Assembly (NCBI RefSeq): GCF_900103175.1
Contig: NZ_FNLF01000002.1
Location: 1,302,001-1,366,000 of the forward strand
DNA from: Tsukamurella pulmonis
GTDB taxonomy: Bacteria; Actinomycetota; Actinomycetes; Mycobacteriales; Mycobacteriaceae
Length of the DNA: 64,000 nucleotides
Direction: 5' to 3'
The translations under genes were made by a program, and so were the position numbers. The notes beneath the pieces are model-generated. The model saw only the letters and a program-made list of their open reading frames with translations, had not been told where the DNA came from and did no database searches. Each line of letters begins with the position of its first letter. Position 1 is the stretch's first letter. This document shows, piece by piece, positions 18,242 through 27,779 of this stretch.

Positions 18242-20472
18242 TGCTCCTGCACCTTCCTCTCCGCGGGGGTGGGGATCAGGCCGCTCGGTGCGAACAGCTT
18301 GCTGGGCACCGGTTCCTCCTCGGTGAGCGGGCGACCGTTGCCCGTGACCGTGCGGTAGATCGTCCAGACCCCCATCACGACCACGATGAGCACCATGATC
18401 GCGAAGACGATCGACAGGGTGCCCTGGATGAAGGTGTTGCGGACCACCGCATCGATGGCCTCCGGAGTCTTCGCCGAGCCGAACGACGACTTCCCGGCCT
18501 CGGCGGCCGCCTTGAAGTTGCTGTGCTGCTTCCAGTAGCCCACGGCGGGATCGGAACTGAAGATCTTCTGCCACGACGCCGTCATCGTGATGATGAGATC
18601 CCAGACCAGCGGTACCGCAGGAATCCACACCCACTTGTAGTAACCCTTCTTGACCACCACGACGACGACCACCGTGAGCGCCATCGCGGCCAGGAGTTGG
18701 TTGGCGATGCCGAACAGCGGGAAGAGCGTGTTGATGCCGCCGAGCGGATCGGTCACGCCCATGAGCAGGATGCTGCCCCACGCGGCCACGACCAGCAGTG
18801 AGGCGACCCACGCGCCGACGCGCCAGCTGGGATCCTTGAGGCGCTGGAACGGCCCGCCCAGGTTGCTCAGGGCGTCGGAGACGAGGAAGCGTGCGACGCG
18901 GGTACCGGCGTCGACGGTGGTGAGGATGAACAGCGCCTCGAACATGATCGCGAAGTGGTACCAGAACGATTTCATGCCCGATCCGCCGAAGACCTGATGC
19001 AGCACCTCGGACATGCCGAAGGCCAGTGTCGGGGCGCCGCCGGTGCGGGAGACGATCGACTCCTCGCCGATGTCCTTCGCCGCCTGGGAGAGCTGCTGCC
19101 CGGTGATCGGATCGCCGCTCAGGCCCAGCGAATTGACGTACGTCGCCGCGGTCTCCGCGGTGCCACCCGTCTTCGCGACCGGGGCGTTCATGGCGAAGTA
19201 GAAGTGCTGGTTGATGATCGACGCGGTGATGAGCGCCATGATCGCGACGAAGGACTCGGTGAGCATGCCGCCGTAGCCGATCAGCCGCATCTGCCCCTCC
19301 TTCTCCAGCAGCTTCGGCGTGGTGCCGGAGCTGACCAGGGAGTGGAAGCCGGAGAGGGCGCCGCAGGCGATGGTGATGAACAGGAAGGGGAAGAGCGATC
19401 CGGCGAAGACGGGACCGTCGCCGCGGGTGGCGAAGTCGGAGACCGCCGGCGCCTCCATGAGCGGGCGCGCGATGAGGATGCCGACGGCCAGCAGCACGAT
19501 GGTGCCGACCTTCATGAACGTCGAGAGGTAGTCGCGCGGGGCCAGCAGCAGCCACACCGGCAGCACGGAGGCGGCGAAGCCGTAGATGATGATCGCCCAG
19601 CTCAGCTGGACCGGCGTGAGCGTGAACAGCTCCTGACCCCAACCGCTCTCGCCCACGTAGCGGCCGCCGATCACTGCGGCGAGGAGCAGCACGCAGCCGA
19701 TGAGCGAGACCTCGGAGACCCGGCCGGGGCGCAGGAAGCGGAGGTAGACGCCCATGAACAGGGCGATGGGGATGGTGGCGGCGATGGAGAACACGCCCCA
19801 CGGGCTGTGGCCCAGCGCCTGCACCACGACCAGCGCGAGCACGGCGATGAGGATCGTCATGATCGCGGCGATGCCGATGATGGCGGCCGCGCCGCCGATC
19901 GGGCCGAGCTCGTCGCGGATCATCTGGCCGAGCGAGCGGCCACGGCGACGCGTGGCGACCCAGAGCACCAGGTAGTCCTGCACGCAGCCGGCGACCAGCG
20001 CGCCCACGATGATCCAGATCGTGCCCGGCAGGTAGCCCATCTGCGCGGCGAGCACGGGGCCCACCAGCGGGCCGGCGCCGGCGATGGCGGCGAAGTGATG
20101 GCCGAACAGCACGCGCCGATCGGTGGGCATGTAGTCCGTGCCGTTGTCGAGTACTTCCGCGGGAGTCGCGTGATCGTCCCTCGGCCGCACCACCTTCAGC
20201 TCGATCAGGCGCGCGTAGAAGCGATAACCCACCACGTAGGTGCAGATCGCGGCCAGGACGAACCACACCGCGTTCACGGTTTCCCCGCGGGCGAAGGCGA
20301 TCATCGCCCAGGCGACCGCGCCGACGAGCGCGATCACGCCGAAGATCACCTTGTGCTTGGTGGTGATGGGGCTGCGATCGATGATCGCGACGGGCGGCAA
20401 CGCGGGGTCCGTGCGGACGTAGGTGATGTCGCCGTCGGTCTCCGTGGTCGACGGAGCGGTGGGAGCTGACAC
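18202..20472 (-). CDS. cstA: CstA family carbon starvation / pyruvate transporter
   Basis: 756 residues with about 16-18 membrane helices. Characteristic stretches: FGHHFAAIAGAGPLVGPVLA, QMGYLPGTIWIIVGALVAGC, FLFITIACGALSGFHSLVSS, GTTPKLLEKEGQMRLIGYGG and FGIANQLLAAMALTVV. CstA proteins import pyruvate or peptides during carbon limitation. GTG 20472 is preferred over the longer frame because AGGAGG lies at the right distance upstream and the added N-terminus is poor. The next gene (YbdD-like) is its usual partner. Confidence 0.93.
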   Translation of the reverse strand: MSAPTAPSTTETDGDITYVRTDPALPPVAIIDRSPITTKHKVIFGVIALVGAVAWAMIAFARGETVNAVWFVLAAICTYVVGYRFYARLIELKVVRPRDDHATPAEVLDNGTDYMPTDRRVLFGHHFAAIAGAGPLVGPVLAAQMGYLPGTIWIIVGALVAGCVQDYLVLWVATRRRGRSLGQMIRDELGPIGGAAAIIGIAAIMTILIAVLALVVVQALGHSPWGVFSIAATIPIALFMGVYLRFLRPGRVSEVSLIGCVLLLAAVIGGRYVGESGWGQELFTLTPVQLSWAIIIYGFAASVLPVWLLLAPRDYLSTFMKVGTIVLLAVGILIARPLMEAPAVSDFATRGDGPVFAGSLFPFLFITIACGALSGFHSLVSSGTTPKLLEKEGQMRLIGYGGMLTESFVAIMALITASIINQHFYFAMNAPVAKTGGTAETAATYVNSLGLSGDPITGQQLSQAAKDIGEESIVSRTGGAPTLAFGMSEVLHQVFGGSGMKSFWYHFAIMFEALFILTTVDAGTRVARFLVSDALSNLGGPFQRLKDPSWRVGAWVASLLVVAAWGSILLMGVTDPLGGINTLFPLFGIANQLLAAMALTVVVVVVVKKGYYKWVWIPAVPLVWDLIITMTASWQKIFSSDPAVGYWKQHSNFKAAAEAGKSSFGSAKTPEAIDAVVRNTFIQGTLSIVFAIMVLIVVVMGVWTIYRTVTGNGRPLTEEEPVPSKLFAPSGLIPTPAERKVQEQWDALGVSRSSGH

Positions 20473-20619
20473 GAGGCCTCCTGGGATCTGTACGCCACGG
20501 TGGTGGTTCGCACGGATCATCGTTTCACCCGGATGCCGTGGGCGTCGCGGAATCGGTGTCGTTGGTCCGGGGGGAGGACCGCTGGTACGACGGCGGTCCG
20601 GCCGCGGTAGATGCCCGGA

Positions 20620-20630
20620 ACATCTGATGT
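20620..20630. promoter_or_regulatory. Palindromic operator ACATCTGATGT, upstream copy
   Basis: Perfect 5-bp arms around one base. It is the same palindrome as the one inside the ABC operon promoter and lies 74 bp upstream of it (about seven helical turns), a spacing that would allow looping by one repressor. Confidence 0.5.
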
Positions 20631-20682
20631 GTTGATGGGATATGGCCTGTTTTCGATGCGATTCCTCGATTCGACGGAGCTA

Positions 20683-20711
20683 TTGACGCACAAACATCCG
20701 ATGTCTATTGT
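20683..20711 (+). promoter_or_regulatory. Promoter of the sugar ABC operon with embedded operator
   Basis: -35 TTGACG (20683-20688), 17-nt spacer, -10 TATTGT (20706-20711). The spacer contains the perfect palindrome ACATCCGATGT (20694-20704), so a bound regulator would block RNA polymerase. No regulator gene is adjacent. The cognate protein is unknown; a short hyphenated palindrome of this kind would suit a GntR- or DeoR-class repressor (inference). Confidence 0.65.
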
Positions 20712-20797
20712 GACTTAGCGCACACAGAGAGTGGTTGCCGCGGTGAGAGCAGGGCGAGGGCACCGTCGAGTCGGCACCCGGATCGAGCGGAGAGTGG

Positions 20798-22351
20798 ATG
20801 AGCGCGGAAGCGACGTCGCGGGACCGTGGCGCATCGGCCACGGGGCGGGTTCCCCTGATCCGCATGAGTGGGGTGACCAAGCGGTTCCCCGGAGTCGTCG
20901 CGCTCGATCGAGTCGACCTCACCGTGTTCGCGGGGGAGCGCGTGGCGCTCGTAGGAGAGAACGGCGCCGGCAAGTCGACGCTCATGAAGTTGCTCAGTGG
21001 CGTCGAATCGCCCGACGAGGGAGTCATCGAGATCGACGGTGCCCCGGTGGAACTGACCTCGCCCGCGCAGGCGCGATCGCTCGGAGTGAGCATCATCCAC
21101 CAGGAGCTGGGGCTGGTGCCGGACCTGACGGTCGCCCAGAACATCACCCTGGGCCGCGAGCGCACTCGCTTCGGCATCGTCGACGGCCGCGGCGCGGTCC
21201 GCGACACCACGGCCCTGCTCGAACGGCTCGGCATGGTCATCGATCCCACGGCGCGCGTCCGAGACCTGACCGTGGGAAAGCAGCAGATGGTCGAGATCGC
21301 CCGCGCCCTGTCCGAGGATGCGCGCCTGCTGATCCTCGACGAGCCGACCGCCGCCCTCAACGAGGCAGAGGTGCGCACGCTTTTCGACCTGATCGGACGC
21401 TTCGTCACGGACGAGACCGGCGTCGTCTACATCTCCCATCGCATGGACGAGCTGGCCCTGATCTCCGACCGGATCGTCGTGCTCCGCGACGGCGCCAACG
21501 TCGGCGAGCGACCCACGGCGACGACGCCGATGCGCGAGATCATCGAGCTGATGGTCGGACGCGAGGTCGTCGACGAGCAACGGCCGACGGTGCCGGAGCG
21601 CCAGGGCGAAGTCGTCCTCACGGTCGACGGTCTGAGCAGTGCGCATCCCCTGCACGACATCTCGTTCGATCTGCACCGCGGGGAGATCCTCGGTTTCGCC
21701 GGGCTCATGGGGGCCGGCCGCACCGAGCTCGCGCGCGCGATCGTCGGCGCGGACCCGATCACGGCCGGCCGGATCGAGGTGAAGGGGGTCGAGCGGACGA
21801 TCGACTCGCCGGCGGCCGCGGCCGCCCTCGGTATCGGCTACCTCTCGGAGGACCGCAAGCGGTTCGGAGCCGTCGTCGATCAGTCGGTCCGCGACAACAT
21901 CGCACTGTCGTCGCTGGACGCGCATTCGACGTTCGGCGTGATCCGCGACGGCGAGCTGAGCGACCTCGCGGACGACATGGTCTCCCGGCTCCGGATCAAG
22001 ACCCCGTCGATCCGGCAGGCCGTGCGCAACCTCTCGGGCGGCAATCAGCAGAAGGTCATCATCGGGAAGTGGCTCGCCCGCGACTGCGACATCCTCATCG
22101 TCGACGAGCCCACGCGCGGTATCGACGTCGGAGCCAAGGACGAGATCTACCGACTGCTCGAGCAACTCGCGGAGTCCGGCAAAGCGATCATGGTCATCTC
22201 CAGCGACCTGCCCGAAGTGCTGCGACTCTCGCACCGCATCGCGGTGATGGGCGAGGGCCGCCTCGCCACCATTCTCGACAGCGACGAAGCGACTCAGGAG
22301 ACGATCATGGAGAACGCCACCCGGTTCCACGAGACGGCGGTGAAGGGATGA
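20798..22351 (+). CDS. Sugar ABC transporter ATP-binding protein (RbsA type)
   Basis: 517 residues with two ABC domains in one chain, as in RbsA/MglA/XylG. Domain 1 has Walker A GENGAGKST, signature-like LTVGKQQMVEIARAL and Walker B LLILDEPTAAL. Domain 2 has the degenerate Walker A GLMGAGRTEL typical of this class, then LSGGNQQKVIIGKWLARDCD and ILIVDEPTRGIDVGAKDE. It powers uptake through the adjacent permease. ATG 20798 is preceded by GCGGAGAG. Its TGA overlaps the permease start (ATGA). Substrate not identifiable; ribose-class five- or six-carbon sugars or polyols are likely. Confidence 0.93.
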   Translation: MSAEATSRDRGASATGRVPLIRMSGVTKRFPGVVALDRVDLTVFAGERVALVGENGAGKSTLMKLLSGVESPDEGVIEIDGAPVELTSPAQARSLGVSIIHQELGLVPDLTVAQNITLGRERTRFGIVDGRGAVRDTTALLERLGMVIDPTARVRDLTVGKQQMVEIARALSEDARLLILDEPTAALNEAEVRTLFDLIGRFVTDETGVVYISHRMDELALISDRIVVLRDGANVGERPTATTPMREIIELMVGREVVDEQRPTVPERQGEVVLTVDGLSSAHPLHDISFDLHRGEILGFAGLMGAGRTELARAIVGADPITAGRIEVKGVERTIDSPAAAAALGIGYLSEDRKRFGAVVDQSVRDNIALSSLDAHSTFGVIRDGELSDLADDMVSRLRIKTPSIRQAVRNLSGGNQQKVIIGKWLARDCDILIVDEPTRGIDVGAKDEIYRLLEQLAESGKAIMVISSDLPEVLRLSHRIAVMGEGRLATILDSDEATQETIMENATRFHETAVKG

Positions 22352-23355
22352 CCGCGACCGCCGCGCCGCCCACGCCCGACCAGGACAGTCGCGGAGGGTT
22401 CGCGCTGACCTCCTGGATCCGTGGGCAGATGCAGCAGTTCCTGGCCTTCGTCAGTCTGATCGTGATCGTCGTGTTCTTCTCGCTCGCGAGCCCGAACTTC
22501 CTGACGGCCGGCAATCTCACGGGCATTCTCGTCGCCTCGGTGACGATCGGTCTGCTCGCCCTCGGCACCACCATCGTGATCATCACCGGCGGCATCGACC
22601 TGTCGATCGGCACGGCGATGATCCTGTCGGGCATCATGACCGGCGTCTTCCTCGTGCACTGGAACCTGCCCCTGTGGGTGGGCGTGATCGGCGGCGTCCT
22701 GTTCGGTGCGTTCGTGGGCCTCGTCAACGGCATCGTCGTCGCCTACCTCGGGATACCGCCGTTCATCGCGACATTGGCGATGATGTTGGTGACGATCGGT
22801 GCGTCGCTGGTGATCTCGGGCACCGAGCCGATCCGGTTCACGTCGGTCGAGGGGTTCAGCGCCCTCGCCAACAAGTCCTTGGTCCCGGGCGCACGCATCC
22901 CCGTCAGCGTGTTGCTGCTGGCGTTGATGGCGGTGATCGCCGGCATCGTGCTCGCGAAGACGAAGCTGGGCCGTTACGCGTACGCGATCGGCAGTAACGA
23001 GGAGGCGACCCGGCTCTCCGGCGTGAACGTCAAGAACTGGAAGGTGGTCGTCTACACCTTCTCCGGCTTCTTCGTCGGCCTGGCCGGTGTGCTCGCCGCC
23101 GCGCGGCTGAACTCCGCGCAACCCACCGGCGGGCAGGGCCTGGAGCTCGAGGCCATCGCCGCGGTGGTGATCGGCGGTACGTCCCTGGCCGGCGGCCGCG
23201 GCACGATCACCGGCACGGTGATCGGGATCCTCATCATGAGCGTGCTCACGAACGGCCTGCGGATCATGTCGATCCCGCAGGAGTGGCAGTCCATCGCGGT
23301 CGGCGTGGTGATCCTCGTCGCCGTCTACATCGACATCGTCCGCAAACGATCCTGA
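22348..23355 (+). CDS. Sugar ABC transporter permease (RbsC type)
   Basis: 335 residues, 8-10 membrane segments, of the BPD_transp_2 family. Visible family motifs: GTTIVIITGGIDLSIGTAMI near the N-terminus, PPFIATLAMMLVTIGAS, the ATP-binding-protein contact loop YAIGSNEEATRLSGVNVKN, and the GGTSLAGGRGTITGTVIG stretch near the end. It forms the membrane channel, probably as a homodimer. Translation is likely coupled to the ATPase by the ATGA overlap. Confidence 0.93.
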   Translation: MTATAAPPTPDQDSRGGFALTSWIRGQMQQFLAFVSLIVIVVFFSLASPNFLTAGNLTGILVASVTIGLLALGTTIVIITGGIDLSIGTAMILSGIMTGVFLVHWNLPLWVGVIGGVLFGAFVGLVNGIVVAYLGIPPFIATLAMMLVTIGASLVISGTEPIRFTSVEGFSALANKSLVPGARIPVSVLLLALMAVIAGIVLAKTKLGRYAYAIGSNEEATRLSGVNVKNWKVVVYTFSGFFVGLAGVLAAARLNSAQPTGGQGLELEAIAAVVIGGTSLAGGRGTITGTVIGILIMSVLTNGLRIMSIPQEWQSIAVGVVILVAVYIDIVRKRS

Positions 23356-23407
23356 CGAGCCGGCGCCCGCCGGCACCGTCGTTCCTCCCTACCGCAAGGA
23401 GAATCGC

Positions 23408-24391
23408 GTGTTCATGAAGGCTTCCTCGCCCCTCCGGGGCGTGTTCCGGGCGGCGACGGTGACCGTCGCGGCGATCGCGATGGTCGGTACGGCGACCGCG
23501 TGTTCCAGCGGCGGTTCGTCGGACGGTGACGGGCAGATCGCCATCATCTCGAAGGGGTACCAGCACCAGTTCTGGAAGGCCGTCAACAAGGGGGCCGAGG
23601 ACGCGGCGAAGGAGATGGGTAAGACCATCACCTTCGAGGGGCCGGACAACGAGACACAGGTCGAGAAGCAGGTGCAGTTGCTGCAGACCGCGCTCGATCG
23701 GAACCCGTCGGCGATCGCGATCGCCGCCCTCGATTCGGCAGCGGTCGCACCGATCCTGCAGCAGGCCAAGGACAAAGGCATCCCGGTCGTCGCCTTCGAC
23801 TCCGGCGTCGACAGCGACATCCCGGTGACCACCGCGTCGACGGACAACAAGGCCGCGGCGGCCGAGGCCGCCAAGCGCATGGCCGAGCTCGTCGGCGGCA
23901 CCGGTGAGATCGGCGTCGTCGCGCACGATCAGACGTCGAAGACGGGCGTGGACCGGCGCGACGGCTTCCTGGACTGGATCAAGGCCAACGCGCCCGGCAT
24001 CACGATCGTCGACGTCCAGTACGGCGGCGACCCGGCGAAGGCGGCGGACCTCGCGGCCACGATGCTGCAGGCGCATCCGAACATGGTCGGCCTGTACGGC
24101 ACCAACGAGGGCGCGGCGACGGGCATCGTCAACGCCGCCCAGCGCAGCGGGAAGAGCGGGCTCAAGATCGTCGGCTTCGACTCGGGCGCGGCGCAGATCG
24201 ACGCCATCCGCTCCGGGCTGATGGCCGGCGCCATCACCCAGAACCCGGTGGGCATCGGCCGCGAGACCGTGGCGGCGGCGGTGAAGGCGATCAAGGGCGA
24301 GTCGCTGCCCAAGAACATCGACACCGGCTTCTACTGGTACGACAAGACCAACCTGGACGATCCCCAGATCGCGGGCAGCCTCTACCGCTGA
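23408..24391 (+). CDS. Sugar ABC transporter substrate-binding lipoprotein (RbsB type)
   Basis: 327 residues. A lipoprotein signal ends at Cys32 (MVGTATAC). The mature protein has the two-lobe periplasmic-binding-protein fold: GQIAIISKGYQHQFWKAVNK, TQVEKQVQLLQTALDRNPSA, IPVVAFDSGVDSDIPV, YGTNEGAATGIVNAA and VGFDSGAAQIDAIRSG. It captures the sugar and delivers it to the permease. GTG 23408 is chosen since AAGGAG lies 6 nt upstream; ATG 23414 is possible. Last gene of the operon, followed by a strong inverted repeat. Confidence 0.92.
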   Translation: MFMKASSPLRGVFRAATVTVAAIAMVGTATACSSGGSSDGDGQIAIISKGYQHQFWKAVNKGAEDAAKEMGKTITFEGPDNETQVEKQVQLLQTALDRNPSAIAIAALDSAAVAPILQQAKDKGIPVVAFDSGVDSDIPVTTASTDNKAAAAEAAKRMAELVGGTGEIGVVAHDQTSKTGVDRRDGFLDWIKANAPGITIVDVQYGGDPAKAADLAATMLQAHPNMVGLYGTNEGAATGIVNAAQRSGKSGLKIVGFDSGAAQIDAIRSGLMAGAITQNPVGIGRETVAAAVKAIKGESLPKNIDTGFYWYDKTNLDDPQIAGSLYR

Positions 24392-24400
24392 CCCGGAGAA

Positions 24401-24453
24401 CTTTCCGACGGTGCGGGCCTGACCGGGTGAGGGCGGACCGCACCGTCGGGAAG
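24401..24453 (+). terminator. Inverted repeat ending the sugar ABC operon, built from the CGACGGTGC motif
   Basis: CTTTCCGACGGTGCGG (24401-24416) and CCGCACCGTCGGGAAG (24438-24453) match at 15 of 16 positions, loop 21 nt. Each arm carries one copy of the over-represented nonamer in opposite orientation. It starts 10 nt after the stop codon. No U-run follows. Confidence 0.6.
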
Positions 24454-24493
24454 TGCACGTCCCGCGCCGTCGGGAGGCGCAGGTGCGACCACG

Positions 24494-24499
24494 TAGAAT
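24494..24499 (+). promoter_or_regulatory. -10 box TAGAAT, probable near-leaderless promoter of ychF
   Basis: TAGAAT ends 8 nt before GTG 24508 and there is no ribosome binding site. Confidence 0.5.
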
Positions 24500-24507
24500 G
24501 AGGCCCC

Positions 24508-25581
<1,074 letters not shown>

Positions 25582-25662
25582 GTGCCGGGGATAGGCTTGT
25601 GCGACCGCAACGCGCACAGCGACGAGCGGTCGAACGGCTGAACCGGACGGGATGAGGCGGTC

Positions 25663-26160
25663 ATGAGCACTGACGAGCGGCGGAGAGCGCCGGAGCTGCG
25701 GGTCGACGAGTGGATCGGTCCCGACGGGCAGCCGCTCGAACGCCCGGTGCGCCTCGGGGACCTGGGCGACGGGTACAAGATCATCTTCTGTTTCCAGCAC
25801 TGGTGCCCGGGGTGCCACTCGCACGGCTTCCCGACGCTGCGCTACCTGTACGACCGGCTCGCCGGCACGGGCGTCGGTATCGCCGTGATCCAGACGGTCT
25901 TCGAGGGCGCCGAGGAGAACACGTCGGACAAGCTGCGGATCGATCAGGAGAAGTACGGCCTGGCGGTCCCGTTCGGGCAGGACGTCCCGCCGGAGGGCCA
26001 GGATCTGCCGACCTTCATGCACGACTACCGGACCGGGGGAACCCCGTGGTTCACGGTCATCAACCCGGCCGGCGAGATCGTCTTCGCCGACTTCCAACTC
26101 GATCCCGACGCGCTGCTGCATGTACTCGGGGTCACCGAGCACATGCAGCACGACCACTGA
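25663..26160 (+). CDS. Thioredoxin-like protein with CPGC motif
   Basis: 165 residues. The thioredoxin fold is recognisable from KIIFCFQHWCPGCHSHGFPT (Cys48 and Cys51 of the CPGC site), VGIAVIQTVFEGAEENT and the cis-Pro region TGGTPWFTVINPAGEIVFAD. There is no signal peptide, so it is cytoplasmic. Related to TlpA/peroxiredoxin-like reductases; substrate unknown. Convergent, 7 nt apart, with a second thioredoxin-like gene, which hints at related redox roles. Confidence 0.75.
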   Translation: MSTDERRRAPELRVDEWIGPDGQPLERPVRLGDLGDGYKIIFCFQHWCPGCHSHGFPTLRYLYDRLAGTGVGIAVIQTVFEGAEENTSDKLRIDQEKYGLAVPFGQDVPPEGQDLPTFMHDYRTGGTPWFTVINPAGEIVFADFQLDPDALLHVLGVTEHMQHDH

Positions 26161-26167
26161 GGTCGGG

Positions 26168-27097
26168 CTACCGCAGGCGGAAGGCCTCGTCGCGCCGATA
26201 GCCGACGGGGTCACGGTCGGCGTCCGCGACGGAGCCGTCCAACCCCTGGAGCTGGCGAGGGCTCAGGTACCGCGACGGGTCCCGCCCATACGCCACCTCG
26301 AGGTTGATCCGCGTGCGCTGCGCCCGGGTCATGGGAACGGAGCGCCACGGGGTCTTCGCGAGATAGAACTGCGGCTGCGCGTCGAGCCGGAACGGCCGCT
26401 TGTCCGTGTGCTGGAAGATCTCGGCGCGCGCCAGGCGATCGAGCTGGTCCGCGCTGGTCGCGGCCGGATCGAAGTAGATCTCGACGACCTCCTCGCCCTC
26501 GATCCATCCGGCGTCGGTGGAGATGACGCCGGGAAGCTGGGCCAGGCTGGTCTCGCCGGACCAGAAGCACGGCGTCTCGTAGCGCCGACCTTCCGCGATT
26601 CCGGCCTCGATCAGGAGGTCGCCCCGGAACAGCCCGAACCAGTCCGGAACCGACGTCCCCGACGTCGTGAGCGCGCCGGTGATCTTGTCGTGCAGCGAGA
26701 TCAGGTCGTAGCGGTTGGTCAGCTTGGGAATCAGCTCGTCGCCGTCGGGGGACAGGAAGTAGACCACCGGGTTGTTCCAGGCGGGCTCGTTGAACCGGCG
26801 CAGGATCTCGGCGTCCGCACCGTCGCGGTTGTTGAAGATCGCCAACGGCACGAAGTGCGACTCGATCATCTCGACCATCAGCGGGTGCGCCAGAACGCCC
26901 TGGCCGAAGTTCACGCAGGTGGAACAGCCGGGGATCTCCTGGAACAACAGGAGCACGGGCAGGTTCCGCTTCTTCGCCTCGGACATCGCCGCATCGAAGT
27001 CGCGCCGCCACCGCACGTCGCCGAGTTCGGCATGCTCACCGAGGCTGTAGCGGTCGCGGTCGTTGACATCGGTGCTGGAACGGGGAACCGATCGCAT
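26168..27097 (-). CDS. VPGUxxT-type thioredoxin-like protein with MsrA-like C-terminal half
   Basis: 309 residues. The N-terminal half resembles thioredoxin-like DUF255-type domains (AKKRNLPVLLLFQEIPGCST, then CVNFGQGVLAHPLMVEMIES). The site IPGCSTC (Cys58, Cys61) corresponds to the VPGUxxT motif in which other members carry selenocysteine; here the codon is TGT for Cys. From about residue 174, ETPCFWSGETSLAQLPGVIS followed by EEVVEIYFDP resembles the active-site and core strands of methionine sulfoxide reductase MsrA. A redox fusion is therefore likely, but the reaction is unproven. ATG 27097 follows an AAGG site. Confidence 0.65.
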   Translation of the reverse strand: MRSVPRSSTDVNDRDRYSLGEHAELGDVRWRRDFDAAMSEAKKRNLPVLLLFQEIPGCSTCVNFGQGVLAHPLMVEMIESHFVPLAIFNNRDGADAEILRRFNEPAWNNPVVYFLSPDGDELIPKLTNRYDLISLHDKITGALTTSGTSVPDWFGLFRGDLLIEAGIAEGRRYETPCFWSGETSLAQLPGVISTDAGWIEGEEVVEIYFDPAATSADQLDRLARAEIFQHTDKRPFRLDAQPQFYLAKTPWRSVPMTRAQRTRINLEVAYGRDPSRYLSPRQLQGLDGSVADADRDPVGYRRDEAFRLR

Positions 27098-27406
27098 ATC
27101 GTCGCCTTCTGTCTGGGGTTTCTCAAATAGTGGAACAGTGGGATCGCAATGCGTATTCCGCTCGTGCCCGTGCTCGGCGGTGCCTCGTCGGATGGTCGAG
27201 GCGGTGCGGGGCTCGGGACGGCGTCGCTCGTCGCGGTACGCTGACGGTGGCGGCACAGCGCCGCTGACAGCACTTCCACGTGAGTACCACGTGAATCATC
27301 GCGGAGAGGCTTGAGCCGCTCAGGACATGTCCGGATGGGGTGCGGCGCCTTCGCGCGCCGAATTCCACGCGCCGATGCACGGCATCGGCTGACGAGAGGA
27401 CACGAC
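27098..27406. other. Long divergent intergenic region with CACGTG boxes
   Basis: 309 nt without a gene. Two direct copies of CCACGTGA (27276-27283 and 27287-27294) are spaced 11 bp, one helical turn, and each contains the palindrome CACGTG. A GAGAGGA ribosome binding site precedes the next gene. No clear promoter hexamers were seen. Confidence 0.4.
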
Positions 27407-27760
27407 ATGTCGTCGAAGGACGAGAAGAACCTGGCGCAGGTCATCGACAAGATCGCGGCGATGGACGAGCCCCGCCGCACGCTCATGCAGCGGGTGCACG
27501 AGGTCATCATGAGGACGGAGCCGACTCTCAAGCCGCGGATCTGGTACGGAATGCCCGCGTACGCGAGGTCGGCGGGCGCGTCGGCGCTGATCACGCTGCG
27601 TAACGACGACCGGTTGAACCTGGCGATCACCGAGAAGGCGGACTTCCGGCCCGCAGGCGGCGAGGACGGTGCGCTGATGCCCGCGGCGTGGTTCTTCGAG
27701 ACCCTCGACGCAGCGACCGAGAAACGCATCGCCGCGATCGCCCGCTCCGTGGTCGGCTGA
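27407..27760 (+). CDS. DUF1801-like protein
   Basis: 117 residues. RIWYGMPAYARSAGASALIT followed by RNDDRLNLAITEKADF and a C-terminal EKRIAAIARSVV helix fits the YdhG/DUF1801 fold (iron-chaperone/frataxin-like superfamily in some annotations). No catalytic residues are evident. The start at ATG 27407 has GAGAGGA upstream. Followed after 19 nt by an unknown gene on the same strand; the two may be an operon. Confidence 0.6.
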   Translation: MSSKDEKNLAQVIDKIAAMDEPRRTLMQRVHEVIMRTEPTLKPRIWYGMPAYARSAGASALITLRNDDRLNLAITEKADFRPAGGEDGALMPAAWFFETLDAATEKRIAAIARSVVG

Positions 27761-27779
27761 CTCGCGAAAGGAACCCGCT

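Larger units (their letters stand above)
20473..20797. promoter_or_regulatory. Divergent control region between cstA and the sugar ABC operon
   Basis: This 325-nt stretch holds no gene. It contains the cstA ribosome binding site, two copies of the 11-bp palindrome ACATCNGATGT (20620-20630 and 20694-20704), and a sigma-A-type promoter facing the ABC operon. The ABC transcript would have a leader of about 80 nt. Confidence 0.6.

Noticed and set aside
18621-18660. Repeated ACC/GGT triplets within cstA as a tandem repeat
   Set aside because: They encode a run of valines in a membrane helix and are explained by coding.
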